NCBI GenBank assembly: GCA_963854735.1
Contig: OY978101.1
Coordinates: 682,001 to 746,000 of the forward strand
Source: Marvania coccoides
Taxonomy: Eukaryota > Chlorophyta > Trebouxiophyceae > Chlorellales > Chlorellaceae
Length of the DNA stretch: 64,000 bases
Direction of reading: 5' to 3'
The notes beneath the pieces are model-generated. The model was not told the origin of the DNA. It did no database searches and worked only from the letters and a program-made list of their open reading frames with translations. Position 1 is the stretch's first letter. Each line of letters starts with the position of its first letter. The position numbers were made by a program, and so were the translations under genes. Of this stretch, positions 10,853 to 22,967 are shown piece after piece.

Positions 10853-13305
10853 ATGGCAACCTTGGTCGACACCGTCGTCCGCACCGTCAAGCAGCACGGC
10901 TTCGTGGTCAAGGAGGTCACTCCGCCCTCCTTCTCCTCCGCTCACCACGCCCCCTTCACCACCGGAGGCGGTAGCGATGCCGTCGCCGCTTCTGAGGCCA
11001 GCGAGCAGCCCTCCCCGCTGTCCAGCACCCCTCGCCCGGCCCTCAACCGCGCCTCCCTGGGTCTCCTGTCCTCCCGGTCCTCCGCCTTCACCTCTGCAGC
11101 GGCAGCTGCGGTCTCCGACGCTGCCACCTATGGCGTGTCCCCTGGGCTGCCCCGCGCCGGCGACGTGCGCCCCGCAGAGTTTACCCACCTCACCCCCGGG
11201 GTCAAGAAACTCATGCGGTCGGTCATGCGCGGCCTGAAAGCTCACCAGGACCCAGAAGCGGCCACCGAGGGGCTGGGCGGTACGTACTTCTTCCGCAACG
11301 AAACTGGCGCGAAAATTGCCATCATGAAGCCGTGCGACGAGGAGCCCCTGGCGCCCAACAACCCCAAGGGGTTTGTGGGCCGCCAGCTGGGCGAGCCAGG
11401 GCTGAAACCGACTGTGCGGGTGGGCGAGGCGGCGTCTCGGGAAGTTGCAGCGTATCTGCTGGACCACGAGCACTTTGCGCGCGTTCCGCACACCGTCATG
11501 GTGCGCATGTCCCACCCCGTGTTCCACGTGGCGGAGGGCGGCGACTGCGGCGGCGCTGAAGGCGGCGAAGGGGAAGCCGGCGTCGCAGCTCTGGCCAGCT
11601 CCAGCAGCTTGTGGGATACGCCTGATGGGCTGCCACTCAAGCTGGGGTCGCTGCAGGAGTTTGCCCCCCACGAGTGCGACACCTCGGAGATGGGGGCGTC
11701 GCGTTTCAGGGTGGAGGACGTCCACCGCATTGGCATTCTGGACATCCGCCTGTTCAACACCGACCGCCACGCAGGTGAATCTTTTATTTTAATTTCTCCC
11801 CGAACAAGCTCCCTTATTGTTGCTTTTCCCGGGGGGGGGGTCTTGTTTTTCGCCACACTTTATTTTCCCCGGCCTCCAATTTTCTCTCCTTTTTCAACCT
11901 TTGTTTAATTTTCTCATCACCGCCTCTTCGTTTTCTTTGCACCTCTACAGGAAACATCCTGGTGCGTCGCGCGCGTTCCTACGGCAGCGTCTCCCGGGGC
12001 TTGGACGGAGCCCCTTCCGCCCTGGCAGACCTCCACCTGAAGGAGCCCTACGAGCTGATCCCCATAGACCACGGATTCGCGCTCCCCGAGGCCCTGGAGC
12101 CGCCCTACTTCGAGTGGCAGCACTGGCCGCAAGCGCTGATGCCGTTCTCCCCCGAAGAGCTGGAGTACATCGCTCGCCTGGACCCTAAAGCGGACGCAGA
12201 GCTGCTGCGCCGGGAGCTTCCTGGCCTGCGCGAGGAGAGCCTGCGCCTGCTTCAGGTGTCCACCACGCTGCTGCAGCGTGCTGCGGCCGCGGGGCTGAGC
12301 TTGTCGGAGATAGCGGACGTGGTGACCCGCCCCCTGATCGGCTTGGACGACGAGCCTTCGGAGCTGGAGCAGCTGTGCGCGGAGGTGCGTGCGTGCGTGG
12401 ACGCCGGGGTGGCGGGCAGCGACGAGGAGTGCTGCGGCTACGAGAATGTCGGCGGCAGCGACAGCGGCGGCGACGAGAGCGGGCTGTCTGACCTGGAGGA
12501 AGAGGACGAGGAGGAGGGTGTGGAAGAAGAAAGCACAGCCAACGGCAACAGCACCACCGCTGAAGCCGTCTCCTCCGCCACACACTTCTCTCTGTCCAAA
12601 GAAGACGTTGCTGCCGCCCCAGCCAGGCCGGACCTGATGGGCAGCGACGCCTCCCGGCAGACCGCCTCCATGGATGAGGCGGTTTTCAGCATGGACGAAG
12701 AGTCCCGCACCCCCCAGGCGGGCTCGCCAGAGGGCTATGCCCCCCTCCGTCACCTGACCACCGCCCAGCTGAAATCTGCGCCCTCCCTGGTCGTGAAACG
12801 CAGTGGAGAGTTCGCCACGCCCGGCGCCATCGTTGGGATGTCGTTTGGGTCGGCGCTGGCTTCCGCCAGCTACGATTCCGACTCTCCTACAGCCATCGGC
12901 GGCGTGCAAGGCGGCGACGGGAGCACCTCCTCCGCCCTGGGCTCCAGGACGAACAGCTTGGACGACAACGGTCCATCCAGCGCAGGGCCCGCATCCTACG
13001 TCGCCCCCCGCGGCTTCCCTTCAGCAGCCAAGCCCTCTGCTCGCACCGGCAGGGCTGGCAAGGAGCGGCGGCGCGGGCGGGGCGGCCACGGCAGCAAAGG
13101 CGGCCGCGCCAAAGCCTACCCGCCCCTGATGAAGGCGCGCTCTGCGGTGCCGTCGTCTGCGGTGTTCAGCGGGCTGACTGCTGCGCAGTGGGAAGAATTC
13201 ATGCAGCTGCTGGAGCGGCGCATCGCCCACGCTCTGCGCGCTGACAAGTGGACGCAGTGCGCCGCCGGACCCAACGTGCCTCTGATGTCGTGCCCGCGCT
13301 TCTAG
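10853..13305 (+). CDS. Phosphatidylinositol 4-kinase, gamma type (PI3/4-kinase family)
   Basis: Two exons, 10853-11774 and 11951-13305; 758 residues. Plant-type gamma PI4K-like kinase; several relatives phosphorylate proteins rather than lipids. Kinase motifs in order: GGTYFFRNETGAKIAIMKPC (nucleotide site with Lys), EEPLAPNNPKGFVG, VGEAASREVAAYLLD, LGSLQEFAPHECDTSEMG, GILDIRLFNTDRHAGNILVR (catalytic loop, rejoined exactly across the intron), YELIPIDHGFALPEA and FEWQHWPQALMPFSPEELEYI. No N-terminal ubiquitin-like domains are visible, unlike some land-plant members. The last 350 residues are low-complexity, acidic then Ser/Gly-rich. The start chosen is MATLVDTVVRTV; an upstream in-frame Met at 10592 is possible but less likely. 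Confidence 0.93.
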
Positions 13306-14402
13306 TATACAGCAGTTCTACCAGCAATAATAAGAGCGATAGGAGCAGTAGTACAATTTACATGAGCATGATAATCATCTTTTATCTTCCTTGTTTGTGT
13401 TTGTTTGTTTTTATCTTTTCCCCTTTTCGGCGTTTTGCACACCTCCCCACAATCAATTATGTACCGTATCCTGCTTGTTTCCTTCTTTTTTCACACCCTC
13501 CCTCTCCTGTTTTTGGTATACATCTTGAATTGATCGGGCGTGCAAAAATTATAAAGGCCGCCCAGCCTCATCTTCTTTCGTCTTTCTTCTTCTCACGAGT
13601 CCCTCTTCGTTTTTACCACACGCACGTTTCTCGTTGGGCAGCCTGTGAGAGACTGCCCTGGGGCGACAGCTATGGTCGCAATGGCTCAGCGCTGGCTCTC
13701 CCATTTTCTCTGTATTATATTAAATTTGTGGAAGGTGTTTCTGGCAAGGAGCGGTGCGGACAAGGGGGGGAGTTTCTTCCTGTCTTGCTTCCTCTGCTGC
13801 CTTGCCTCCCTCAAATTCATATTTTCTTCACCTCAGCCTTCTCCTTGCCCTCTCTTTTGGATTTTTATGTGTGCACCTAAAGAATTTCTCCTTGCCTTCA
13901 AAATTTTCTTTTCGGGGGAGGCAGGGTGATGTCGCGCGCCTCCCCTCTCTCTTTGTTCTCCCTTTATTTTTCATTGTGCATTATAAGGCGTCTTTGGCTG
14001 CGATAGTTCGCGATTATATCTGAACGAAGTCACTCAATCTGTTTAATTTTTTCGGCTAGCATCATGCAAATGATTAGGGCAACATCGTTTCATAGTGCTC
14101 TTAACGATTGATTCATCGCATATATCGCCCGTCTCACACATGACAACTAACTGCATCCTCTCTATCTGTGTGTGTGTGTGCCGCATCTCGAGACTTATTT
14201 TTTTAGAGCCGGTAGCGCATTCATTTTGTCTGTTGCAAGGAAGAATAAAGAAAGGAAGTATAGTTGGACATGGATTGTAAAAAGAATGAACTGTACAACG
14301 AGTACATACAACTGACACAGACATAAAGCAGAAAAGAAATCAGTCAAACGTAAAAAAACAAAAAAAACACGTCAAAAAGTATTGTCGATTTTATTGTTTT
14401 CT
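13306..14402. other. Intergenic region between convergent genes
   Basis: 3' UTRs of the PI4K and CPBP genes. Pyrimidine-rich sequence and a short TG run near 14167; no gene seen. Confidence 0.5.
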
Positions 14403-15553
14403 TCACGCAAAAAAATTCACTCTCGCGAGCAAGCAGCAGTTCCACATGCTGTGCAACAAAATCGCGGGCAGCAGGTTGGCCGTCTTCAGGTACGCCCCCC
14501 CAAACACGCCCCCCAGCAGCAGAAGAGGCAGGAACCCTTCTCTTGTGAAGTGCACGGTAGCAAACAGCAGCGACGACGCTGCCACCGCGAGCGCAGGCGG
14601 CAGATAGCGCGTGAGCGACGGCAGCAGGAAACCGCGGAACATAATCTCTTCCCACAGCGGCGCGCACACCACCAGCACCAAAAACCAAGTGGCTTTAACG
14701 TCAAAGGCAGCGCCGTCAACAAACGAGGCTGACGCCGCCGACGCGCCCGCTGTGCCGCCCGCCAGCAGCCCCACCATTTGTTTGTGAACCCAGTCGATCA
14801 CCGGAAACGTAAACCCGCCCAGAATCACGGCCTGGATCCACAGGACGGCGGGGCGCAGGCGGAAGGCAAAAAATCCTTTGCTGAGGGGGGCGTACGGTGC
14901 CAATGCGCGCGCCAGGATGCCCAGAGTCATTGCCAGTTGCATGGTGTCGAGGAGGAGGTGTCGCAGGGCTTGTACCGCTGGTAGCGTGGCTGCTTCTCTG
15001 CTGCCGACCCCTAGCGAGCGGAGAGCGAATGGGACAAGGTCGTAGGCAGCTACGTAGAAGCCGATGAGCCAGCAGGCTAGTACAGTGATGGTGGTGGGGA
15101 GTCCCCACGGCGCTGGAGGCAATAGCGGCGCCCCATCTGCAGGATTTTCACATAATAATGCAGATGTTGTTGAAGGAGCGTCTGTGCCATTGCTGCTGCT
15201 GCTGCTGGAGGAAGGGGAAGGGTCTGCTGCTGCGGGGTCCTCGCTGCTGTTGGATTCTAGGAGGGTGTCTGCTGCTGCGGGCGGGAGGGCGGAGGGCTCT
15301 GCAGGAGGGGCCCAGTCTGCTTGGCCGTCGGGTGCGCCGGCCGGGGATGCAGGGACCCAAGCCGCGAGGAAGCGCCGGTCGAGTCGCCTCCTGGTGGGGT
15401 TTGCTGCACAAACGTGGGATAGAGACGTCAGAGGGCTGTGAATTGCAGGATAACTAAAGATACAAAAAATGGCTCACGAAGATGGTGAGTTTTTGGTCGG
15501 CAAGGTTGCCGAATTGGGCAGCGGACGATTTGAGGGTTTTGAATGGTGTTCAT
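14403..15553 (-). CDS. Plastid-targeted CPBP intramembrane metalloprotease (CAAX protease/Abi family)
   Basis: Two exons, 15553-15478 and 15403-14403; 358 residues. The first 110 residues are a basic then Ala/Pro/Ser-rich leader (MNTIQNPQIVRCPIRQP...) that looks like a transit peptide plus linker. The rest is a multi-span membrane domain with the CPBP signatures: WEEIMFRGFLLP (EExxxR), FATVHFTREG (His motif) and LPAILLHSMWN (HxxxN). Plant members such as SCO4 and BCM-type proteins sit in plastid membranes; some are proteases, others chaperone-like. Start chosen because the exon ends at a good donor (CTTC|GTGAGC) and the splice keeps phase. Substrate unknown. Confidence 0.85.
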
Positions 15554-15947
15554 GCTGAAATTCGATGTAGCAATTGAGGCTCATCAAAGGCTTTCAAAGT
15601 CTAATTAAGATTGCATGACTTTCAATTTGTTGAATAAAGCGGATGGCATTCTTTGTGGGGCTTTGATGTAACCGTCTTATATGACAAATGTTAAATTTAT
15701 TTCTACAGGCGACTTCGTTTGCAAGTGTTTTTTGAAAAAATAATCAGAAAAAGGAAAGCTGCCATTTCGGCCAATTCTGTCTCGATTATCCATTAATCAA
15801 AGCGTTCTTATGGATCAGACTACTATATAGTCCATACCATTCAAAGGGAGACGCTTAGAGCAATTTTTGGTTGGCTCACATTTCCACTTGGATTGACGCA
15901 TCTGACGGCATTTCCAAGCTCCCTGCGCTGGATTCCAACCACATGCA
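15554..15947. promoter_or_regulatory. Divergent promoter region, CPBP protease / Nudix hydrolase
   Basis: 394 bases between two start codons on opposite strands; AT-rich, no gene. No specific element recognised. Confidence 0.4.
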
Positions 15948-16955
15948 ATGAATCTACCAGCCCACCATCGCCCTACGAGCAATGCGCCATCCTACTGGAG
16001 ATACGTCCTGGGCTTTTTGGCGGTCCTCTTCATTACCAACAGGTCAGGACAAGAACTTTTTGAGGCAGAATTTCCAGCATTTTAACTCTCAAATTTTTGG
16101 GCGCCCCTCAGGCTGGCAAAACTCATTGGCGGCTCTCAACCTGGCTCGAAAAAATTCACATATGACTTCCCCCGACCGGCACTCACTGTGGACACAATTC
16201 TGGTGACAAAAGAAGTTCCGCCCAAAGTGCTGCTAATTCAGGTGCGGTCTCCTGAATTTGGCGCGTTGTTATGCTATTATTGGTTCATTAAATGAGATGC
16301 AGTGCAGTATAATTATTTGTCTATGATGTTTTCTTTTTCTACCTCTTTCCAGAGAGACCACGAGCCAGACACTGGGAGATGGGCTCTTCCTGGGGGCTTT
16401 GTGAACGAGAACGAGCCGCTGGAGGACGCTGCCAAGCGGGAGTTGCATGAGGAGACGTCGGTGAGCCCCACAAAAATGGGAAATCTGGTGCAGGTGAGCT
16501 GTGTTTACTTGAGAGCATGCCAAATAAACATCTAAATATTGTCACTGGAGTGCATTTTACAATTTTTTGAAGGTTTAAATCAGCGAAATGCGAGTTCATG
16601 CGCACAAGAAAGCAACATGAAATTTAAAATGTGGAATTCTGTATTTCATTCATTCTTTCTTCAGGTGGGCACGTTCGGGGACCCTGGGCGAGACCCCAGA
16701 GGCTGGATAGTGGGGGTTGAGTACGCAGCGCTGGTGTCTAGCGGGCTCAGGGTGAGGGCAGCCGACGACGCAGCAGGAGCTAAGTGGTTTAGCTTGGATG
16801 AGCTGCCGCTGCCTCTGGCCATTGACCACGCTGTGATTCTGCGAGCGGTATTCTTGCGACTGGCGCAAGAAGAGGAGGCGGCGAGAATGAAAGGGTTGCG
16901 GCAGGCGCTGTTGAAAGCAGCTGAAGTGATCGAAAAGGCTGCGAAGCAAAACTGA
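15948..16955 (+). CDS. Membrane-anchored Nudix hydrolase
   Basis: Four exons, 15948-16042, 16112-16241, 16353-16493, 16665-16955; 218 residues. Nudix enzymes cleave nucleoside diphosphates linked to another group. The complete Nudix box runs from [18 protein letters not shown] into HEETSV and fits GX5EX7REUXEEXGU, preceded by [10 protein letters not shown]. Around residues 17-31 is a hydrophobic segment ([15 protein letters not shown]) followed by Arg/Lys, so the domain is probably membrane-tethered or the segment is an uncleaved signal. [15 protein letters not shown] is the usual first strand of bacterial ADP-ribose-type Nudix proteins, and [16 protein letters not shown] fits the same ADP-sugar group. 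Substrate preference is inference. Confidence 0.88.
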
Positions 16956-17547
16956 AAATTTGATATCATTCTGGTTTTTTTTTTATGTATTTATTTTAAT
17001 TCATTTGATGGCAATGGAGCGATTTAAAGGTTTTGGGGGACTTAGAGCTCTTTGGACAGCTGTACACTTCAAGAGTTTGGGGATTCAATTTGAGCCATTC
17101 CATGTGCGGTTGCAGGCTCCTGGCTTAATTGTTAGGACCAAGCTTGTCTCTGCTGTGTGGCCTTTGTTGCTGTCGTCTGCAACAACACCATGACTGAGGA
17201 AAGAGTTATGGACTGCCACAAAGCTGGCTCTAGATCCGAAAATTATCCTGTTGCGCACGTTATTCAGGCTGTCTATAATTGAATGAGAGGAGATCCTTCT
17301 CCATGCAGCGCCAAAAGCATCAAAATTGGCTTTTTCTATGATTTTTTTTAGTGCAGCAGCAATATCTCCACACAGACTGATTATTTTCGGAAGCAGCGGC
17401 AATCTATTCTGTCGTTAATTTCGGGTTGGTTTGGTTGGTTACACGCGTTGAAAAATTCCCACAGGGACGCCAGTCAAATCATTCATTGTGTAAAAATGAC
17501 CAATGGTACATTTCAATGCTAAAAACATAATAGCAGCGGGCCAAGAA
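16956..17547. other. Intergenic region between convergent genes
   Basis: 3' flanks of the Nudix gene and the small basic protein gene; nothing further recognised. Confidence 0.5.
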
Positions 17548-18074
17548 TCACTTCTTTGTGGTGAGGCCGCCGACACCCTGTTTCTCAGCCTTCTTTGCCT
17601 TGGCCTCAGCGCGCTTGGCGTCCTTGGCCTTGCCACCCTTCGGGGCATTCATCACCGACTTGGAATTGCTCTGCAGAAGGGGAGGGGGGGGGGGGGAAGG
17701 GGGGATAATAGAAGGGCGTGAGGAGCCAGCAAGGGCAATGAGCCCGAGTTCTATGGCCGTGAGACCGGACTGTAGATGTTGTTTGCTTTGCAAAGAGTGG
17801 TGTGAGCGGCAGGAAATAGTTGAATAAATTACCTTGGGCACGAATTCCTTCTTGGGAGCCACTGCAAGGACGAGAGGAGTAAATGCATCAGAAAGTTGTC
17901 GATGCCCAGGTGATGCTGCTTGATGAGAGAACCAGCAAGCAAGATCATTTTTTTTTTTTTTTTTTTGTTGGCTTGTTCAGCGAAGCACCCTTGCGTTTAT
18001 GCATATCTCCAAAGATATCGACAGTTTGGCGGCAAAATAAACGGCGCACAAACACGGACTGGCAACTACTTACT
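17548..18074 (-). CDS. Small basic Lys/Ala-rich protein of 50 residues
   Basis: Model: the A of the start codon at 18074, then exons 17861-17833 and 17670-17548. The intron 17862-18073 splits the start codon (A|TG); joining gives a strong context, ACCAAAATGGCT. The product runs MAPKKEFVPK, then SNSKSVMNAPKGGKAKDAKR and a Lys/Ala-rich end GVGGLTTKK. No Cys, no Trp, very basic, probably disordered or a single helix. It superficially resembles small ribosome- or RNA-associated proteins (TMA7, SERF) but matches none in order, so no function is assigned. Intron 1 contains a run of 19 T and intron 2 a G-rich tract on the plus strand. The good donor and acceptor sequences and preserved phase support a real gene. 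Confidence 0.6.
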
Positions 18075-18809
18075 TTTGGTTTGATTGAACGGGAGGGTTG
18101 TGAAACGCCGGAAATTGAGCGATTTGCGTGGATTTTCTGTGCTACAGTTGTAAATTTAAGTCGAGACGCAAGAAAACAGCCTCAAAAATTTTAGAAAAAA
18201 AGCGGACGCCTTCCCATGGACATCTGGCTGACGCCCCTCTCTTCAAAAAAGGGAGTCGCAGCGCGCCATTAACGAAAGCTCAACCAACTGCATGCTTTGT
18301 TGCTGGCGTTCGGCACCTCTTCTTCTTTCACCATGGTGTCTGCCACGTACAAGCAACGCTGCATGTATATATAAGAAAGGGATCCATGAAGGGGACCCAT
18401 GAAGCTCCAGCGTCAAAGCTCGAAATTTCTTTTGAGTAGGCAAATAAAAGCTATCAGCGCTTGCAGAAATCAGTGACCCGCTACTGCAGCAGCCTCAAAA
18501 TCACCCCAATACATTTCATTTTTGGAGGTTGAGCGATTTCGTTCTAACCTAAGGGAAAGGATTTTTGCTCCTGGCAAAGACGGGCGCAGCGAAGCCGGCT
18601 GACTGTACAGTCTGCATTAATACCAAAGAAAAAGCTGTCGATACGCTGTGCCCGACCCCCAAGCTCACGTCCCACCACAGTAAGTCTAAGAACCACTTCC
18701 AGCTGCAGGATCAACCCCAGTGACTGGGGATGTACGAGATTCTGTAGCTGCATTTCAGTATAATATACTTAATTAAACGCTCTGACATATCTCAAATTCC
18801 AACTCAAAA
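18075..18809. other. Intergenic region
   Basis: 5' flank of the small basic protein gene and 3' flank of the EDEM gene. No open frame with family features. Confidence 0.45.
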
Positions 18810-21800
18810 TCATTGTTTGTCTATCAGCAACTCCGCGGCTTGCTGCAACGCCGGCGTGAGGTCCTGCTGCTGCTGGTAAATCTGCTGCATCACCCACATC
18901 TGCGACACCGCAGGGATCACAGCCTCCAGCTGCACCGCCTGCCTCGCCGGCAGTGTCACTCCCTCTTCCTTGGGAGGCAACCCAACCCTTCTTTCTTCTC
19001 CACTTTTTTCCGGCTCCAACAGAGTCGGACACACGCCCTGCTCACTGCCACTGCCTTCCCTCCCCCCCAATCCCTCAAATGTTGGTGTATCCGTCTCCCC
19101 GGCAGCTGCGGTGGCCCCTAACGGCCCTTTCGCTGCTCCACCTGCCGCCCCCTTTGCAGCCGCCGCAATGCTCCTTAGCTCTTGCTCCCGCAACTTCGCC
19201 GCAAACCGCTCCACCACCTGCGCCGCCAGATTCAATTTCATCTCCTGCGGGGGGTCACGCAGCCGCGCTGTGGCCCCACGCTCCGCCGCTGCCTTTACCA
19301 CAGCAGCATCAATCTCTCTTACCATCACAGAAGTAATGCGAGGGTGTAAAATCGACGCCAGATCCTTCCCTTGAGACTCTTCATCCAGACCCATGGGCAT
19401 CAAGCTCTGATCCGCTGCAGTATTAATGACAACCGCACCGATGGCGCCTGCCAACTCCGCCGCCCGTATTTTCGTCAAAAACGAGCAGTTGCCGCGCGAA
19501 ATCACGGCAATTCCGCCGCGCACCGCCTCCCAGTTGGTGAAAGGCAGGCAACCGTCGGTGGGGGAGGCTACAGCGAGCCTCCCAGTGACGTCGCAGACAG
19601 CGCCCACTGAACCCAACGCGGCCGCTCCTGCTTCCGCTGTCATTGCTGCTGCTGGTGACGACGACGCTGACCTTGATGCGGGGTCGGGGAAGATGAAGGG
19701 CAGCACGACTTTCGCCATTGCCGCTGCTTTAACCGCAGCGCTATCGCTGCTGCCAGATTTGCAGCTGCGTTCCTTCCCCGCCACTTCCTCCTCCTCTTCG
19801 TCATCGTCTTCTAAATCGTCGGGATCAACATAAGGATCATCATCATCGTCCTCCTCCGCATATTCTTCAGCACCCAACTGTCCATGCTGCTGCTGGGCGC
19901 TTCTTTGCGCTGCCGCCTCTTTTTGTCTCCTGGCCACCGCTGCGATGCGCTCCCGCACTTCCTCCTCGGTCTCCCCATCGTCGCTGGGGTCTTCATCGTC
20001 CAGCCGAGCCTCCTCCTCCTGCTGCCGCAGCATTTTGCCCCACCGCTGCAACGCCGCTTCAATCGATGCAGGCGCCACTGAGTCGCACCCAGGCAGCAGG
20101 TCCGGCCCAAACTCGGCCAGCATAGCTGGCAGGCGCAGCGAGCCACCGCCAGTTCCCTCTTCAGCCCCACTTTCTTCAGAATTCCTTCTTTCATTCGCTG
20201 CCCCGGTAATTTCAACCTCCACGATGCCTGGCGCCAGCGCCTCGGGATCCGGCAGCGCGGCGGTGGCGTTGGATATCTGGAAAAAAATTACGTTGTTGGG
20301 CATGGACTGTATTGCCTGGCTGGAGAGCTCTGCCAGCGGCACCAGCTTCATGTACGAACACGTCAGCTTGCCACGCGAAGCACGCTGCAGCAGGCACAAC
20401 ACAGCCACTTTTGGGGCGCCTTCCCCTTTCGTGCGGCTCAGCGCCCACTGCGGCGGCGCCACGTGCAACTTTCCAGCGCGCTGTGGGGTGTCCGCGCGAT
20501 CTCGCCACAGCCAGTCCGCTTTCTTTTTAGCTTCCCCCGTGGCCCTCGCCACCGCCCTGCACGCCGAGCACCGCCGCTGCCGCAGCTGCAGCGCGGCGCG
20601 GCCGTCCACGGGCACCCGCGGCAGCGCCTGCCGCAGCCCAGCAGCCAGGCCTCTTCTAGCCCGCCCCGTCGCGCACAGCGCAGCGCACCTTTTATCGATA
20701 TCAGAATCTGCCCCAGGCGGTGGCGCCAAGGCGGCGGCGCCGGCGGCCTCCGCTGCCGCTGCCGCGGCAGTCTCAGGGCGAAAGGGCGGAATGAGGTGAC
20801 CCTCTGTGGAGAGAACGAAGTGGTCAATGATGGCGGTAGCGTTGGAAAAAAGAAAGTACGCGTATTTCGCGGTTTCCGATAGAAAGAAAGACTCCATGGT
20901 GTCTTCCAGCCGCCCAGAGGCCACGTCCCCCACGCTGGCGTGCCCGCAGGGTCCCCGCGTGGCGTCCCGAATCTTCTCCACCACGCCAGCAGCAAACCGC
21001 AGCAGGTACGGCTTCTTGGTGGCGGCGTACAGCATGAACGTGGACTCCAGCATCTCAGGGCGCAGGGGGTAGGCGTTCATGGTGCCATGCGCGGTCTTCA
21101 TGTTGAGGTGGAAAGAATCAGGGAGCCACTTGAAAGCACTCCATGCAGAGGTCCAATTTTCGTGCAGCCCCTCGGCTTCCTCCACCTGCCCCACCACCGC
21201 TTGCATGCCAGGCCAAAACGCAGCTAGCGACGACATGTAGTGGCTCATCACTCGCCCCGTGCCCATGTGAACGTCAACCAGCCAGCTCACGCCGTTGACG
21301 CTCGGAGACAGCGCCATGGAGGCTTGCGCCGCGCCGTAGGCTTCCGCAAACATGTCAAGATAGGCGGGCTCGCCGAAGGCTAGGTAGGCTTTGAGCAGAT
21401 ATTCGTAGAAAGAGTCAACGCCTGCCCCCACGCCTGCGTCTCGCCTCACCCACTCCCCCGTGTCAACATTGATGGTGTTTCCCACCAAACCCCGAGGGCT
21501 ACGTTTAGCTGCAGAAGAAAGAGAAAAAAAAGTTTTAAAGCGGTCTTGGGTGCATTATAAATACGAATATATATATATATAGCTATAAATATAAAGCTCG
21601 AAACAAAAGAAACGCAGGGTTGCTGCTTACCCCAGATGGTTTCCACCGCGTTCCTCGATTTATCCTCGTACACCGGGTTGCCAGTCACCCGAGACAGCAC
21701 CCCGAACTCTAACAGCAGCGTCCCAGCGCACGCTGTGCACGTAATGCGAGTGTCGCCTGCCACCTGACCGTACCGCAGATTCACCCAAGACAGAGGCAGC

Positions 21801-22554
21801 CCAGTGGGGGTATCAAACGCCGGCAGCAGGCGATCTGTTAGGTCCACCGCTGCCCTCAGAAGCGCCCCATCGTAATTTGGAACTAATGAAGGATCCAGTT
21901 GAATGAGGGCGTGCGCGGACAGCAGCCCCCCCAGCGCGCGAATTGTGACCTCAAACACGTGCACGCGGACGTCCACGTCGAATGTGGCGTTGTGCGTCAC
22001 CCAGTCCACAGCGGTACGCAGCGAAGAAACGTCATCGAAGACGACGAGAGCGTCCAGCGCGTCCAGGAGCGTGATGGCGATGCCGCCCTGCGAGTTGGAG
22101 CCCCTGCAGCTCAGCGGGCGCAGGTCGTCCTTGGGGAAGGCGCGCTGCATGTAGCCGTTGAAGCTGTGGCGGAACATCTCAGCGACGTCGGCCCTGCAAA
22201 ATTCAGCGTCGGGGGTGGGGGGGTGGGGGGCAATTTTAGTAAGAATAATTGGGTATTTAAGAACATGGAAGAATGGTTTCTGTTGTAGCATTAAGCGTTG
22301 TTGAATAGAGAGCACAAATGAAAGGGAAGGTGAGGGTGGTTGGCAACGGCAGCAATGAAAAAAAGATAGAAAGAGGGGATATAGGTATGCTTTCTAGCTT
22401 ACTTGTACTGCAGCAACTCTGCGGGGGTGTAGGGGATTGCCCAAGTGGAGGCAGCAGAGGCATTTTTCTGTGCTGGCCCGCCTCCAGCGGTGCCGGTAGG
22501 GAAGCCATGCGACGCCCATGCGTGGGCAATGAAGGCTATCAAGGACGCCTGCAT
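18810..22554 (-). CDS. EDEM3-like ER alpha-mannosidase (GH47) with protease-associated domain
   Basis: Three exons, 22554-22403, 22193-21631, 21508-18810; 1137 residues. EDEM proteins trim mannose from misfolded glycoproteins in the ER so that they are sent to degradation. Signal peptide MQASLIAFIAHAWA. GH47 core: MFRHSFNGYMQRAFPKDDLR, LLDALDALVVF, LVGNTINVDTGEW, GVDSFYEYLLKAYLAFGEP, LRPEMLESTFMLY, EDTMESFFLSETAKYAYFLF and LSTEGHLIPP. A long insert follows with acidic runs (YAEEDDDDDPYVDPDDLEDD). The PA domain is seen in GGIAVISRGNCSFLTKIRAA and GAIGAVVINTAAD, an arrangement typical of EDEM3. The C-terminus is Ala/Gln-rich; no KDEL-type signal. Longer than animal EDEM3 (about 930). Divergent from EMC7. 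Confidence 0.93.
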
Positions 22555-22967
22555 GCAGTGTGAAGCTGATGACGAGGGCTTAGAGACTGGGAGGTCTCAG
22601 AAACGAGGGTGAGTGAACATTTGTGTTGAGATTTCAAGTTGAGCGCACCAAAGCGAGCCATTGACGCCTGTGGGGAACTTGAACGCTCTCCATCTGTCCT
22701 TGATGTTCCGTCTCCATTAGTGATCGCGGCAGAAAGTCACCATCACTAGCATTTGAAAGCTGGGCCGATTCAAAATGGAATAAATTCTTTCGTCATAAAT
22801 AGCCTTACTTTGCGGTATACCTATGTCATTGTTGAGATGCGATACATATAGTTATATAGTTTAAAACCAGGACTGCTGAGGCAGCGAAGAGAGAGCAGGA
22901 CGCCTCGCTCGTCGTCCAAAACATTATTTTTTTAAGCTGGAGCCCTTGTTTAAAAAAATATAAAAAA
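22555..22967. promoter_or_regulatory. Divergent promoter region, EDEM / EMC7
   Basis: 413 bases between the start codons of two ER protein-handling genes. I see no unmistakable unfolded-protein-response element (no CCAAT-N9-CCACG), so shared control is only suggested by position. Confidence 0.4.

Noticed and set aside
11917..12909. Long minus-strand open frame of 330 codons opposite PI4K
   Set aside because: Antisense to well-supported PI4K exons; composition is the mirror of a GC-rich coding strand and no domain is readable.
19945..20799. Plus-strand open frame of 284 codons inside the EDEM gene
   Set aside because: Antisense shadow of the large EDEM exon with Ser/Ala/Arg bias only.
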